Source: Verrucomicrobiota bacterium | GTDB taxonomy: Bacteria > Verrucomicrobiota > Verrucomicrobiia > Limisphaerales > AV2 | Assembly (NCBI GenBank): GCA_003219345.1 | Contig: QHOP01000250.1 | Location: forward strand, 1-7,772 | Direction of reading: 5' to 3' | DNA: 7,772 bases | Shown: piece after piece, positions 1 to 5,892 of the stretch | Layout: the number at the start of each line of letters is the position of its first letter | Numbering within the stretch: the first letter of the stretch is position 1 | Notes under the pieces: generated by a model | What the model saw: only the letters and a program-made list of their open reading frames with translations | What the model was told of the DNA's origin: nothing | Databases searched by the model: none | Translations under genes and position numbers: made by a program

Positions 1-2241
1 ATCAAACACGAGCAACGCCCGGTGCCGCTCGAGGAAGTCCATGCCAACAATCTGAATTTTCACGTCCCGAGCGAAATTCGGGGTTACTGGCCGCGCCTGG
101 TGGCCAAGGCGCTGGCGGAAGACCTGGGCCCGATTCTGGTTTTCGCTCCGCGCCGTCAGGCCGCCGAATCGCTCGCCGCCGAACTGGCGCGCCATTTGCC
201 GACTCCGAACCCGCTTCAACTCGGTCACGAACAAAAACTCCTGGTGGGCGAACATCTCGCCAAACTGTTAAGAAGCCGCATCGCGTATCATCACAGCGGA
301 CTCAGCTACGGCGCGCGCGCCGGCGTGATCGAACCGTTGGCCAAGGCCGGCCAACTCCGCGTCGTCGTCGCAACGATGGGCCTCGCGGCCGGAATCAATT
401 TTTCGTTGCGCAGCGTCGCGCTCGCCGGTGAATCGTATCGGCGCGACTACACTGAACAACCTCTGCGCGCTGACGAGATTTTGCAGATGTTCGGTCGCGC
501 CGGCAGACGCGGCATCGATGAAACAGGCTTCGTGCTCGTTTCGGCGAACGAGATCCGAATGCGCGACGGTTATCCGTGTCAGCTTGCCCGCAGCGGCATG
601 GTGGACTGGAGCGCGCTGTTGGGTCTGATGAGCGTGGCCGCTGACCGTGAAGAGAATCCGTTTGCCGAAGCCGTGCGCGTGCAGGAAAGATTGTTCTCGA
701 CCAAACCGATTTTTCTCGGCGTCGAGGAGTCCATGAAGCATCCCGTCGCCCCGTGCGGTCTGAAGACCGACGCCGAGCGCGCCCGGCACGTGCGCCATCG
801 CGTCCGCGAAATGCTCAACAGCCGCGGCGAATGGGAGCCTGTGCCGCCGCTGACGGAAAAACCGCTTCGCGAAGTAATGATTTTGATTCGCCCTCATCCC
901 CAGCAGGGAATCCCCCTGACTTTGAGCCCGGACTGCGCCCCTGAACCGGTCGACGCGCCCCTCACCCCGTCCCTCTCCCCATCCGATGGGGAGAGGGTGG
1001 CCGGCAGGCCGGGAGAGGGGAAGTTCAGGGGTACGGAGAAGCATTCCCTGTGCTCTGGAGGATCGAGCGCGGTGGTTGGCGATACGCGCGTGGAATTTCC
1101 GCAGGCAGCGGAATCGCTATCCCCTCTCCCTGGGGGAGAGGGACAGGGTGAGGGCGGGCGTCAATTGGTTCAACATCCGAGACCCGAAGTTAGGAACATG
1201 AAGCTTCGCTCTGTCCTCACCGAACCTGCGGCGCTCGATAAAATCGGCACCGGCACACTCTGCGTTTTGTCCGAGGACGACGAGGGTAAAATCTACGGGC
1301 GCGCCATTACCGTGGCCGACAAGCTCAACGACGAGCGCGTGGTCATGGGGAAATGGGTCCGGCGATTGACCAACTGGAGCGCCCGCCAGGCGCCACTGAG
1401 CGTTTGGAAGGAAAAGGTCGTTCCGCTACTGGAAAAGAAGCTCGCGCAGCAGAAGACGCCGGTCGTCCGGTTCACGAATCATCCGCACAAAATTGTGGCG
1501 CAGGTCAGTCTTGCGGAATTGACCATGCGCGTGCCGGTGGATTCGCACGGCGTCGCGCTCTGGAAACCGGAGGAGCGCGAAGTCCTGCCGCCCGATTGCG
1601 CGCAGTGCTCGCTCGTCCCGGTTTGCCGTCAACTCTCGACAGCCACCGGCACGGCGTTGCTCTGGCGACGCCTCGGTCTCGTGGACGCCGCCGGCATGCC
1701 GACGCCGCGCGGTCGCATCGTCAGCTTCTTCCAGCAGGGCGACGGCCTGGCCATCGCCGCGGCGCTCGAAGATCAAGGCTATCCGCTCGACGAATTGATT
1801 TACGACCTGGCGAATCTCGACGCCGGGTTTCGTTTCTGCGGTGAGGAAAATCGCTGGGCCGGCCGGCTGGCGATGGTTTGCCAGGAACGCTTCGGTTTGC
1901 AGTCCATTCCCGGTTATCTTGAAAATGGCGCGCCGCTCAAATACGGTTCCGGCGCGGAACAAGTGGTCGCCGGCATTCACAGGAATCCATTGAGCAAACA
2001 CGGCTGGGTGACGGAACTGCTCGGCGCGGGCGACATCGATCGAGTCATTATCGAGTGGCGCAGTTTGCTGCGTCAAATCGCGCACGCGCCCGACCTGGAC
2101 CGGCCCCGCTGGCGCGCGTTGCAGAAAATGGCGAAGGCCATCTTGCGCGAAACGGAGTCGCCCACCCTCACTGATTTACCGCCGTTGGAGTATCACCAGA
2201 CAAAGCGCGTGGACCACCGGCTGATTCTGAGGCGGCACTGA
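1..2241 (+). CDS. Ski2-like DEAD/DEAH-box helicase, 5'-truncated by window edge
   Basis: The frame is open from base 1, so the GTG at 22 is probably internal and the first RecA lobe (Walker A, DEAD/DExH box) lies upstream of the window. Counting from that GTG, the second helicase lobe is clear: motif IV-like FAPRRQAAES (41-50), HHSGL (90-94) as in Ski2/HelY-type enzymes, motif V VVVATMGLAAGINF (114-127), and motif VI QMFGRAGRRGID (155-166) with its arginine fingers. The protein should couple ATP hydrolysis to unwinding of RNA or DNA; the substrate cannot be told. Residues about 291-392 are a Ser/Pro/Gly-rich stretch encoded by a palindromic repeat inserted in the gene. The rest (393-739) is a C-terminal region with a CxxCx5C motif (Cys526, 529, 535) of unknown role. 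The reading frame is intact across the insert, so the gene may still be functional. Helicase assignment is firm; subfamily and cellular role are inferred. Confidence 0.9.
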   Translation: MKHEQRPVPLEEVHANNLNFHVPSEIRGYWPRLVAKALAEDLGPILVFAPRRQAAESLAAELARHLPTPNPLQLGHEQKLLVGEHLAKLLRSRIAYHHSGLSYGARAGVIEPLAKAGQLRVVVATMGLAAGINFSLRSVALAGESYRRDYTEQPLRADEILQMFGRAGRRGIDETGFVLVSANEIRMRDGYPCQLARSGMVDWSALLGLMSVAADREENPFAEAVRVQERLFSTKPIFLGVEESMKHPVAPCGLKTDAERARHVRHRVREMLNSRGEWEPVPPLTEKPLREVMILIRPHPQQGIPLTLSPDCAPEPVDAPLTPSLSPSDGERVAGRPGEGKFRGTEKHSLCSGGSSAVVGDTRVEFPQAAESLSPLPGGEGQGEGGRQLVQHPRPEVRNMKLRSVLTEPAALDKIGTGTLCVLSEDDEGKIYGRAITVADKLNDERVVMGKWVRRLTNWSARQAPLSVWKEKVVPLLEKKLAQQKTPVVRFTNHPHKIVAQVSLAELTMRVPVDSHGVALWKPEEREVLPPDCAQCSLVPVCRQLSTATGTALLWRRLGLVDAAGMPTPRGRIVSFFQQGDGLAIAAALEDQGYPLDELIYDLANLDAGFRFCGEENRWAGRLAMVCQERFGLQSIPGYLENGAPLKYGSGAEQVVAGIHRNPLSKHGWVTELLGAGDIDRVIIEWRSLLRQIAHAPDLDRPRWRALQKMAKAILRETESPTLTDLPPLEYHQTKRVDHRLILRRH
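959..1154. mobile_element. MITE-like palindromic element inside the helicase gene
   Basis: The ends are inverted repeats: 959-980 and 1133-1154 match as reverse complements over 22 bases with one mismatch. Nested inside are a perfect 10-bp hairpin (971-980 with 988-997, 7-nt loop ATCCGAT), a 9-bp hairpin (1122-1130 with 1134-1142), and an inner inverted pair GGGAGAGGGG (1011-1020) and CCCCTCTCCC (1121-1130). Related copies occur at 2332, 4019 and 4308. No transposase is encoded, so any mobility would depend on an enzyme elsewhere. I see no clear target-site duplication; the flanks (GACGCG before, GGGCGTC after) weakly extend the inverted repeat. It is translated in frame as part of the helicase. 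Confidence 0.75.
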
Positions 2242-2331
2242 AGGGGTGTTGGGTGATGGCCTGGCGGCTTCGACGGAGTCTCCACCGTTCATGGTGCCAA
2301 TGCATGCGAAAAACGAAAGGGTGAACTGTAA

Positions 2332-2393
2332 CCCCCTCATCCCGTCCTTCTCCCCCAGTGGGGGAGAAGGTGCCCGGAGGGCGGTTGAGGGGG
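2332..2393. repeat. Short palindromic repeat copy after the helicase gene
   Basis: A perfect 11-bp stem CCTTCTCCCCC (2346-2356) pairs with GGGGGAGAAGG (2360-2370) around an AGT loop. An outer pair CCCCCTCA (2332-2339) and TGAGGGGG (2386-2393) encloses it. This is a variant of the family seen at 959, 4019 and 4308. It starts 91 bases beyond the helicase stop codon, so the hairpin might end transcription, but no T-run follows it. Confidence 0.75.
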
Positions 2394-2463
2394 ATTCCCA
2401 CCGGTTCATGGTCTCGACGCGCGATTCTGGAATCGTGCTTTCCATGATCCCAGAGGAACGTCC

Positions 2464-2553
2464 AACATCGAACATCCAACGCCGAACATCGAATGGCAGC
2501 GCGAATCTTTGCTCATTTCGGCGTTCGAAGTTCGATGTTGGATGTTCGATGTT
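2464..2553. repeat. Inverted repeat of the AACATCGAACATCCAAC family
   Basis: AACATCGAACATCCAAC (2464-2480) is matched perfectly as reverse complement by 2537-2553. Between the arms the GAACATC/GAA theme recurs (2484-2493, 2525-2535) and TTCGGCGTTCGAA (2517-2529) partly mirrors GCCGAACATCGAA (2481-2493). The sequence is unlike the GGGGAGAGGG elements, so it is a second repeat family. It lies between the helicase and the R-M fragment, and no gene is seen in this gap (2242-2615). Confidence 0.7.
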
Positions 2554-2615
2554 TTCACTCCGTTCGAGGGCGAAGTCGTTGCCATCCCCCGCCGCTCTGT
2601 GGTTAACTCAACGAA

Positions 2616-3044
2616 ATGGGCGTGCCCGCCGAAATCCGGGAACTGACTGAGCGCTTCGAGCGCAACAAAGATGCGTACCGCTCGCCGCAATACAACGAAA
2701 CCCAGCTCCGCCGCGAATTCCTCGATCCGTTCTTCAAGGCCCTCGGCTGGGACATCGACAACGAGCAAGGTCACGCCGAAGCCTACAAAGACGTCATCCA
2801 CGAGGACGCAATCAAAGTCGGCGAAGCCACCAAGGCGCCCGATTACTGCTTTCGCATCGGCGGCGCGGGCAAATTCTTTCTCGAAGCCAAAAAACCTGCC
2901 GTGGACATCAAGCACGATGTCAGCCCGGCTTGTCGCGCATCAGCGGCAGTCACCATATCTTCACGCATCCGCGCATTCCCGAACTCGTCAATCTGCAGGA
3001 CGTGCGCGGGCAGGCCAAGCCATATCAGGTTCGACAATTCATGA
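2616..3044 (+). pseudogene. N-terminal fragment of a type IIG-like restriction-modification protein
   Basis: The first ~105 residues (to about base 2930) resemble the start of type IIG / Eco57I-like restriction-methylation proteins: YNETQLRREFLDPFFKALGWD (residues 26-46), then AYKDVIHEDAIKVG, then APDYCFRI (74-81) and FFLEAKKP (87-94). The last two give a PD-(D/E)xK nuclease signature (Asp76, Glu90, Lys92), the DNA-cleaving part of such enzymes. Intact members continue past DVSPA with YQLRRY-like sequence and a methyltransferase domain. Here the similarity stops at DVSPA, and residues 106-142 are out-of-frame reading of a hicA gene up to the stop at 3044. The methyltransferase and target-recognition domains are missing, so the protein cannot be a working R-M enzyme. 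Start is the ATG at 2616; no good ribosome binding site is seen. Family is from memory of the N-terminal pattern. Confidence 0.75.
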
Positions 3045-3088
3045 AACTGGTGGAACGATACAACCTGCAATTGGAAGACGACGCATGA
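2927..3088 (+). pseudogene. hicA: hicA toxin remnant (5' end missing)
   Basis: In the frame that begins GLSRISGSHHIF (2927 onwards) the DNA encodes about 53 residues with the HicA/YcfA-type core GSHHIF..HP, then PELVNLQ, GQAKPYQVRQF and LVERYNLQLEDDA, ending at the TGA 3086-3088. HicA toxins are small mRNA interferases of the double-stranded-RNA-binding fold; the His in the GSHH segment is the usual catalytic residue and is kept. The first helix and strand (about 20-25 residues) and any ATG are missing: upstream lies R-M coding sequence in another frame. Only a weak TTG (2930) is available. The stop overlaps the hicB start as ATGA, as in intact hicAB operons. Probably inactive as a toxin. Confidence 0.75.
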
Positions 3089-3306
3089 AAGACTATCACA
3101 TCAACATCTTTTACAGCGAGGAAGATGGCGGTTACGTTGCCGATATTCCTGACCTGAAGGCTTGCTCCGCCTTTGGCCAGACGCCGGATGAAGCGCTCAA
3201 AGAAGTGCAGCGTGCCAGGAAAGCCTGGCTGGAGGCGGCCCGCAAGGAAGGCAAACCGATTCCCAAAGCCAGGTATCGACCCGCCGTCTATCAACTCGCT
3301 TCTTGA
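3085..3306 (+). CDS. hicB: HicB-family antitoxin
   Basis: A 73-residue protein starting MKDYHINIFYSEEDGGYVAD, followed by IPDLKACSAFGQTPDEALKEV and a helical AWLEAARKEGKPIP segment. This is the HicB/UPF0150 pattern: a partial RNase H-like fold that binds and neutralises the HicA toxin. It is the short form, with no separate C-terminal DNA-binding domain visible. The ATG overlaps the hicA stop (ATGA), which fits translational coupling from hicA; with hicA beheaded, its expression may now depend on the joined R-M fragment. The stop shares one base with the ATG of the next reading frame (TGATG at 3304-3308). The gene itself looks intact, which makes it an orphan antitoxin here. Confidence 0.85.
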   Translation: MKDYHINIFYSEEDGGYVADIPDLKACSAFGQTPDEALKEVQRARKAWLEAARKEGKPIPKARYRPAVYQLAS

Positions 3307-3470
3307 TGCGTCCTGGCCGCGCGACAACAGCCACGGACGCGCAAATTGACCGCCTCGTCTATGACCTCAACGGTCTGACCGAAGAAGAAATCCAAATTGT
3401 GGAAGGACACCATGAAAACGACGACTCTGTCTCGTCCAGCGGCCCAGCTACCATCCGCGCCGCGGATTGA
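3306..3470 (+). pseudogene. C-terminal tail fragment of an R-M methyltransferase (copy 1)
   Basis: This 54-codon frame reads ATDAQIDRLVYDLNGLTEEEIQIVEG (bases about 3330-3407), the pattern with which many type IIG/TaqI-like restriction-methylation proteins end. Intact proteins stop near IVEG; here the frame runs on to 3470 as HHENDDSVSSSG, overlapping the next gene. The ATG at 3306 sits on the hicB stop. Nothing of the methyltransferase precedes it: hicB lies directly upstream. The likeliest reading is that this and the N-terminal piece at 2616 are the two ends of an R-M gene, or of two related ones, whose middle was lost. A real small protein cannot be excluded. Confidence 0.6.
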
Positions 3471-3894
3471 ATCGGACACACCCATCGTGCCGCGCGCGGT
3501 CATGGAGGCCGTTTGCGAAGAGGCGGGCGTCTGGCTGGGCCAGCCGTTGCCGCGCCGCTGGGTTCGCGAACTCACCGCCTATGCCAACACCGTCTATGCC
3601 CACAATCCGCGCTTTCGACGAAAGGTCCGCGCGCCGGGCGACAGAGGACGTGATTATCTTTGGGCGTTCACGCGGCACTGGCTGGCCGGTCTGATGTGGG
3701 AACAACGCCCTCAACTTCACGCGCGTCTACCGAACTCCTACAGCGTTGGTCATCCGTTGCCGCCGAAGCCGTCCGTCCCGCGCCGCCGGCCCAAAACGAT
3801 TCGCAGGATTCCGCCGTCAGCGAGGCTGCGCCCACCTCCGCGTCCCGCGCCGGATTATGCCTTTGCCGCCGCGGCGCACTTTCATTTCCCGTGA
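3412..3894 (+). CDS. Uncharacterised 160-aa protein
   Basis: The ATG at 3412 is chosen because GGAAGGA (3401-3407) lies four bases upstream; a TTG at 3397 would put the binding site inside the gene. Residues 28-117 look like a compact conserved-type domain: RAVMEAVCEEAGVWLGQ, RRWVRELTAYANTVYAHNPRF, DRGRDYLWAFTRHWLAGL and ARLPNSYSVGHPLP. It is rich in Trp, Tyr and Arg, with no signal peptide or membrane segment. After residue 117 the protein turns into a Pro/Arg-rich tail (118-160). I do not recognise a named family, though the domain reminds me of short hypothetical proteins of Verrucomicrobiota. A frameshift near 3765 is possible, because another frame there gives a less basic Ala/Ser/Pro linker. 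Copies of an R-M tail lie at both ends of the gene. Function unknown. Confidence 0.6.
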   Translation: MKTTTLSRPAAQLPSAPRIESDTPIVPRAVMEAVCEEAGVWLGQPLPRRWVRELTAYANTVYAHNPRFRRKVRAPGDRGRDYLWAFTRHWLAGLMWEQRPQLHARLPNSYSVGHPLPPKPSVPRRRPKTIRRIPPSARLRPPPRPAPDYAFAAAAHFHFP

Positions 3895-3984
3895 AGCCCG
3901 CCAGCCTCAAGGACGCGCAAATTGACAGGCTGGTCCATGACCTCTACGGCCTGACAGGAAGAAGAAATCGAAATCGTGCTCGGG
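3891..3984 (+). pseudogene. C-terminal tail fragment of an R-M methyltransferase (copy 2, frameshifted)
   Basis: The GTG at 3891 overlaps the stop of the 160-aa gene and opens a frame reading SLKDAQIDRLVHDLYGLT. One extra G at 3957/3958 then breaks the frame; skipping it restores EEEIEIVLG, so the intact tail would match copy 1 (DAQIDRLVYDLNGLTEEEIQIVEG). GGACGCGCAAATTGAC is identical at 3335-3350 and 3911-3926. The fragment has neither a start of its own nor a catalytic domain. It is either the end of a second lost R-M gene or a duplication of copy 1, and it is no longer translated correctly. Confidence 0.6.
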
Positions 3985-4018
3985 CAATGTGTCGTGAAGG
4001 TACTGTGTGTGGTTTTCT

Positions 4019-4061
4019 CCCTCTCCCCACGACCGAGTGGGGAGAGGGCCGGGGAGAGGGG
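4019..4061. repeat. Palindromic repeat, left copy of a facing pair
   Basis: A perfect 12-bp stem CCCTCTCCCCAC (4019-4030) pairs with GTGGGGAGAGGG (4037-4048) around the loop GACCGA, followed by CCGGGGAGAGGGG (4049-4061). The 25 bases 4037-4061 are the reverse complement, with one mismatch, of 4308-4332. The hairpin-then-GGGAGAGGGG order is also that of the left half of the element at 959-1020. Confidence 0.75.
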
Positions 4062-4307
4062 CCTTTGTCCCGGCATCCCATGCTGAAAACCGTCCAGTTC
4101 AACCGAGAGCCGCGCGCAAGGACAATAGAAGTCGAGGCAGTATGGGCCGATCGGATGCTGGCGGCGGAATTTGAATCCAGCAAAGCGAGCCGCTCGCAGC
4201 GCACGCCACCGTTGCTTTTCCTCCGCCGTTTGCTCGCGGCGCAGAACGCCGGGCGTTTTCGGTGGAGTTCATAGGGGGAGAATAAAAGATGAACCGTATA
4301 AAACAAA
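4062..4307. other. Gene-poor segment bracketed by palindromic repeats
   Basis: No convincing gene. An ATG at 4080 opens a 64-codon + strand frame (MLKTVQFNREPRARTIEVEAV...) to a stop at 4274. It has no ribosome binding site and an odd basic C-terminus. I have the impression that similar text occurs as dispersed non-coding sequence in related genomes, which would make it repeat interior rather than a gene; that rests on memory alone. The segment lies between two inverted palindromic copies and could be the interior of one composite element spanning 4019-4353. Confidence 0.3.
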
Positions 4308-4353
4308 CCCCTCTCCCTGGCCCTCTCCCCACTCCTCCGTCGCGGGGAGAGGG
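4308..4353. repeat. Palindromic repeat, right copy of a facing pair
   Basis: CCCCTCTCCCTGG (4308-4320) is followed by a perfect 10-bp stem CCCTCTCCCC (4321-4330) pairing with GGGGAGAGGG (4344-4353) across a 13-nt loop. It lies 25 bases past the stop of the leftward 101-aa gene, so it could serve as the end of the five-gene operon transcript. A T-run directly after the stem is lacking, so a terminator role is only a guess. Confidence 0.7.
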
Positions 4354-4378
4354 AATACGAGGGCGGCCGCTGCCAAGG

Positions 4379-4684
4379 TCATCGGCGATTCAGGAAGGAC
4401 TGGACGCACCTTTGCACGAGTGCAGCCAGTAATAAGATCGGCGCGAGCAGGACGAAGGCGAAATAAAGGACGAGATAAATCAGCCCGAAAAAGATGGTGA
4501 GCTTCCAGCCCGTGTCCGGTGAAGGAACAGTCCCGCTAAGAAAGGAAGTGTACTCGCTCAGACCAGCCAGGTGCGCAACCAGGAACAGGAAAGCGATCAC
4601 CGCCGCGCGGCGCACGAAGTCCTTGGGCGAGCAGAATTCGGCCCGCCACAACCGAACACAACATTGTCGGAAATTTTCGTTCAC
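4379..4684 (-). CDS. Small membrane protein, 101 aa, unknown function
   Basis: The predicted product has a short basic N-terminus, one membrane segment at about residues 27-44 (AVIAFLFLVAHLAGL), a polar loop containing PSPDTGW (54-60), and a long hydrophobic stretch at 62-90 that could be one long or two short segments. It starts with GTG, and the start overlaps the stop of the upstream 403-aa gene by four bases (GTGA on the - strand), which supports both the start choice and translation as the last gene of the operon. No family is recognised. Confidence 0.65.
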   Translation of the reverse strand: MNENFRQCCVRLWRAEFCSPKDFVRRAAVIAFLFLVAHLAGLSEYTSFLSGTVPSPDTGWKLTIFFGLIYLVLYFAFVLLAPILLLAALVQRCVQSFLNRR

Positions 4685-5892
4685 CGATTCCTCCCCGTTT
4701 TGATTTTTTCCCAGAGCGGTCCCTGCACGGCGGCATAGAGCAGCGCGGCATCGCCCACCTGGTTGCTGGCGCAGTATTTCAGGGTTCCGCTTTTACGCGC
4801 GGGAAAAGCGGCGAAATCGAGTGTCGCGCCCAGCGACGACAGAAAATCGTCGTCCTGAAATGCGCTGGCGCCGATGAACGCCATGCCGCTGGAGCCGGCG
4901 CTGATCTGCAGCACGGGCACGATGGGGCCGGAATCGATGTCCATCGGCCCTTGCCACGAACCCGGCCATTCGCGCGCGTAACCGAAACCGCAAACCGTTC
5001 GCCCCAACTCTTTCCTAGCCCGTTGGTATTGGTCGCGGGCGAAGTCCTGGTCGAGGAGTTGCAGACCGTGCGCGACCATCCAGATGGTCGAGCCTTCCGG
5101 GCCGTCGAGCGGCTCGCCTTTCAACGTAAAGCTCGAAATCAACAGACCCGACTCGCGATGCACCAGCTTTTGTTTGGCCAGCGCCAGCCAGTCGCCGACA
5201 AACGCGGCGTGATCCGCGCCGTCGAGATAGTCCGCGATTTGGATGGCGTCGAGAGCGATGACGTGGTCGAACATCCAGCATTCATTCGGATAACTTTCCG
5301 TAATCGGCAACGGATTGCCTTGCATCCGCTCGACCATGAAATGAATCCGCTCCGTCATCGCCGTCTTGTATTCGGGTTTCTCTTCGAGCACGCGCCGGGC
5401 CGCCATCATCAAGGCGATTTCTCCGTCCAGGAACAAACTTCGAGCCGGCTGGATTTCGTAGGGTCGCGCCTTTGCGTAAGGCATCAGGAAAAAGCACATG
5501 CCGCGCTCCCGTTCGAGCGCGCGTGTTTCGTCGATGATGTGGTCGATGACCGCCAGATAGGTTTGTTTGGCCGCGGGTTCGCGCAAGCCCATGTTCGCGA
5601 GCGACCAGACCAGAAAGCTCCGGCCCATAAAATCCCATTCGGCGTTGCTGGCGCGCATCTTTTCGAGTTCGCGCCGGCGCAGGGTAGGGTCGGTCCAGAG
5701 TTGCAGATGGCGCGCGGCCAGTTGTCGGGCCTTCGGGGAGATGCCCGCGACACAATGAAACGTTTCCGGGCTTTTTTTGAAAAAGAAATGAACGCAAGGA
5801 AGCCAGGGGACGGCGGCGAGCAACAAAGCGAGGGTACCACGAACACATTGTTTGCAGGGATGAGCCCGCATGATGCCGGTAGGTTCAGTCAC
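4681..5892 (-). CDS. Membrane-anchored or exported 403-aa protein, unknown function
   Basis: A hydrophobic stretch at residues 16-38 (GTLALLLAAVPWLPCVHFFF) after a basic tip suggests an N-terminal membrane anchor or uncleaved signal, with the remaining ~360 residues probably outside the cytoplasm. The body is helix-rich. Marked segments are DFMGRSFLVWSLANMG (87-102), SYPNECWMFDHVIALDAI (200-217), GPEGSTIWMVAHGLQLLD (264-281) and DIDSGPIVPVLQISAGSSG (318-336). Repeated helical pairs with conserved-looking Trp, Asp and Gly turns recall alpha/alpha-barrel proteins (glycoside hydrolase or terpene-enzyme type), but I cannot assign a family or active site. The GTG at 5892 overlaps the end of the DUF1361 gene by eight bases; an ATG at 5871 is an alternative start. 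Neither has a strong ribosome binding site. Confidence 0.75.
   Translation of the reverse strand: MTEPTGIMRAHPCKQCVRGTLALLLAAVPWLPCVHFFFKKSPETFHCVAGISPKARQLAARHLQLWTDPTLRRRELEKMRASNAEWDFMGRSFLVWSLANMGLREPAAKQTYLAVIDHIIDETRALERERGMCFFLMPYAKARPYEIQPARSLFLDGEIALMMAARRVLEEKPEYKTAMTERIHFMVERMQGNPLPITESYPNECWMFDHVIALDAIQIADYLDGADHAAFVGDWLALAKQKLVHRESGLLISSFTLKGEPLDGPEGSTIWMVAHGLQLLDQDFARDQYQRARKELGRTVCGFGYAREWPGSWQGPMDIDSGPIVPVLQISAGSSGMAFIGASAFQDDDFLSSLGATLDFAAFPARKSGTLKYCASNQVGDAALLYAAVQGPLWEKIKTGRNR

Noticed and set aside
268..1044. Minus-strand 258-codon frame opposite the helicase
   Set aside because: It mirrors the helicase motifs and the palindromic element and has no plausible protein signature.
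1426..2085. Minus-strand 219-codon frame opposite the helicase C-terminus
   Set aside because: Antisense shadow of a well-supported gene.
2579..2608. Promoter-like TTGCCA (2579-2584) and TTAACT (2603-2608) before the R-M fragment
   Set aside because: The -10 match is poor and the spacing and leader length are unconvincing; not distinguishable from chance.
2246..2650. Plus-strand 134-codon frame between the helicase and the R-M fragment
   Set aside because: It consists almost wholly of the two repeat elements and has no ribosome binding site.
2406..2915. Minus-strand 169-codon frame
   Set aside because: Its N-terminal part is antisense to the R-M fragment and the rest translates the AACATCGAAC repeat, giving text such as SNIQHRTSN that comes from repeats.
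959..4353. Recurrent CCCTCTCCCC units as a CRISPR array
   Set aside because: The copies are far apart, inverted relative to each other, with spacers of very different length and no cas genes, so they are dispersed palindromic elements.
4171..4500. Plus-strand 109-codon frame
   Set aside because: It runs through a palindromic repeat and into the antisense of the 101-aa gene; its highly basic product has no domain signs.
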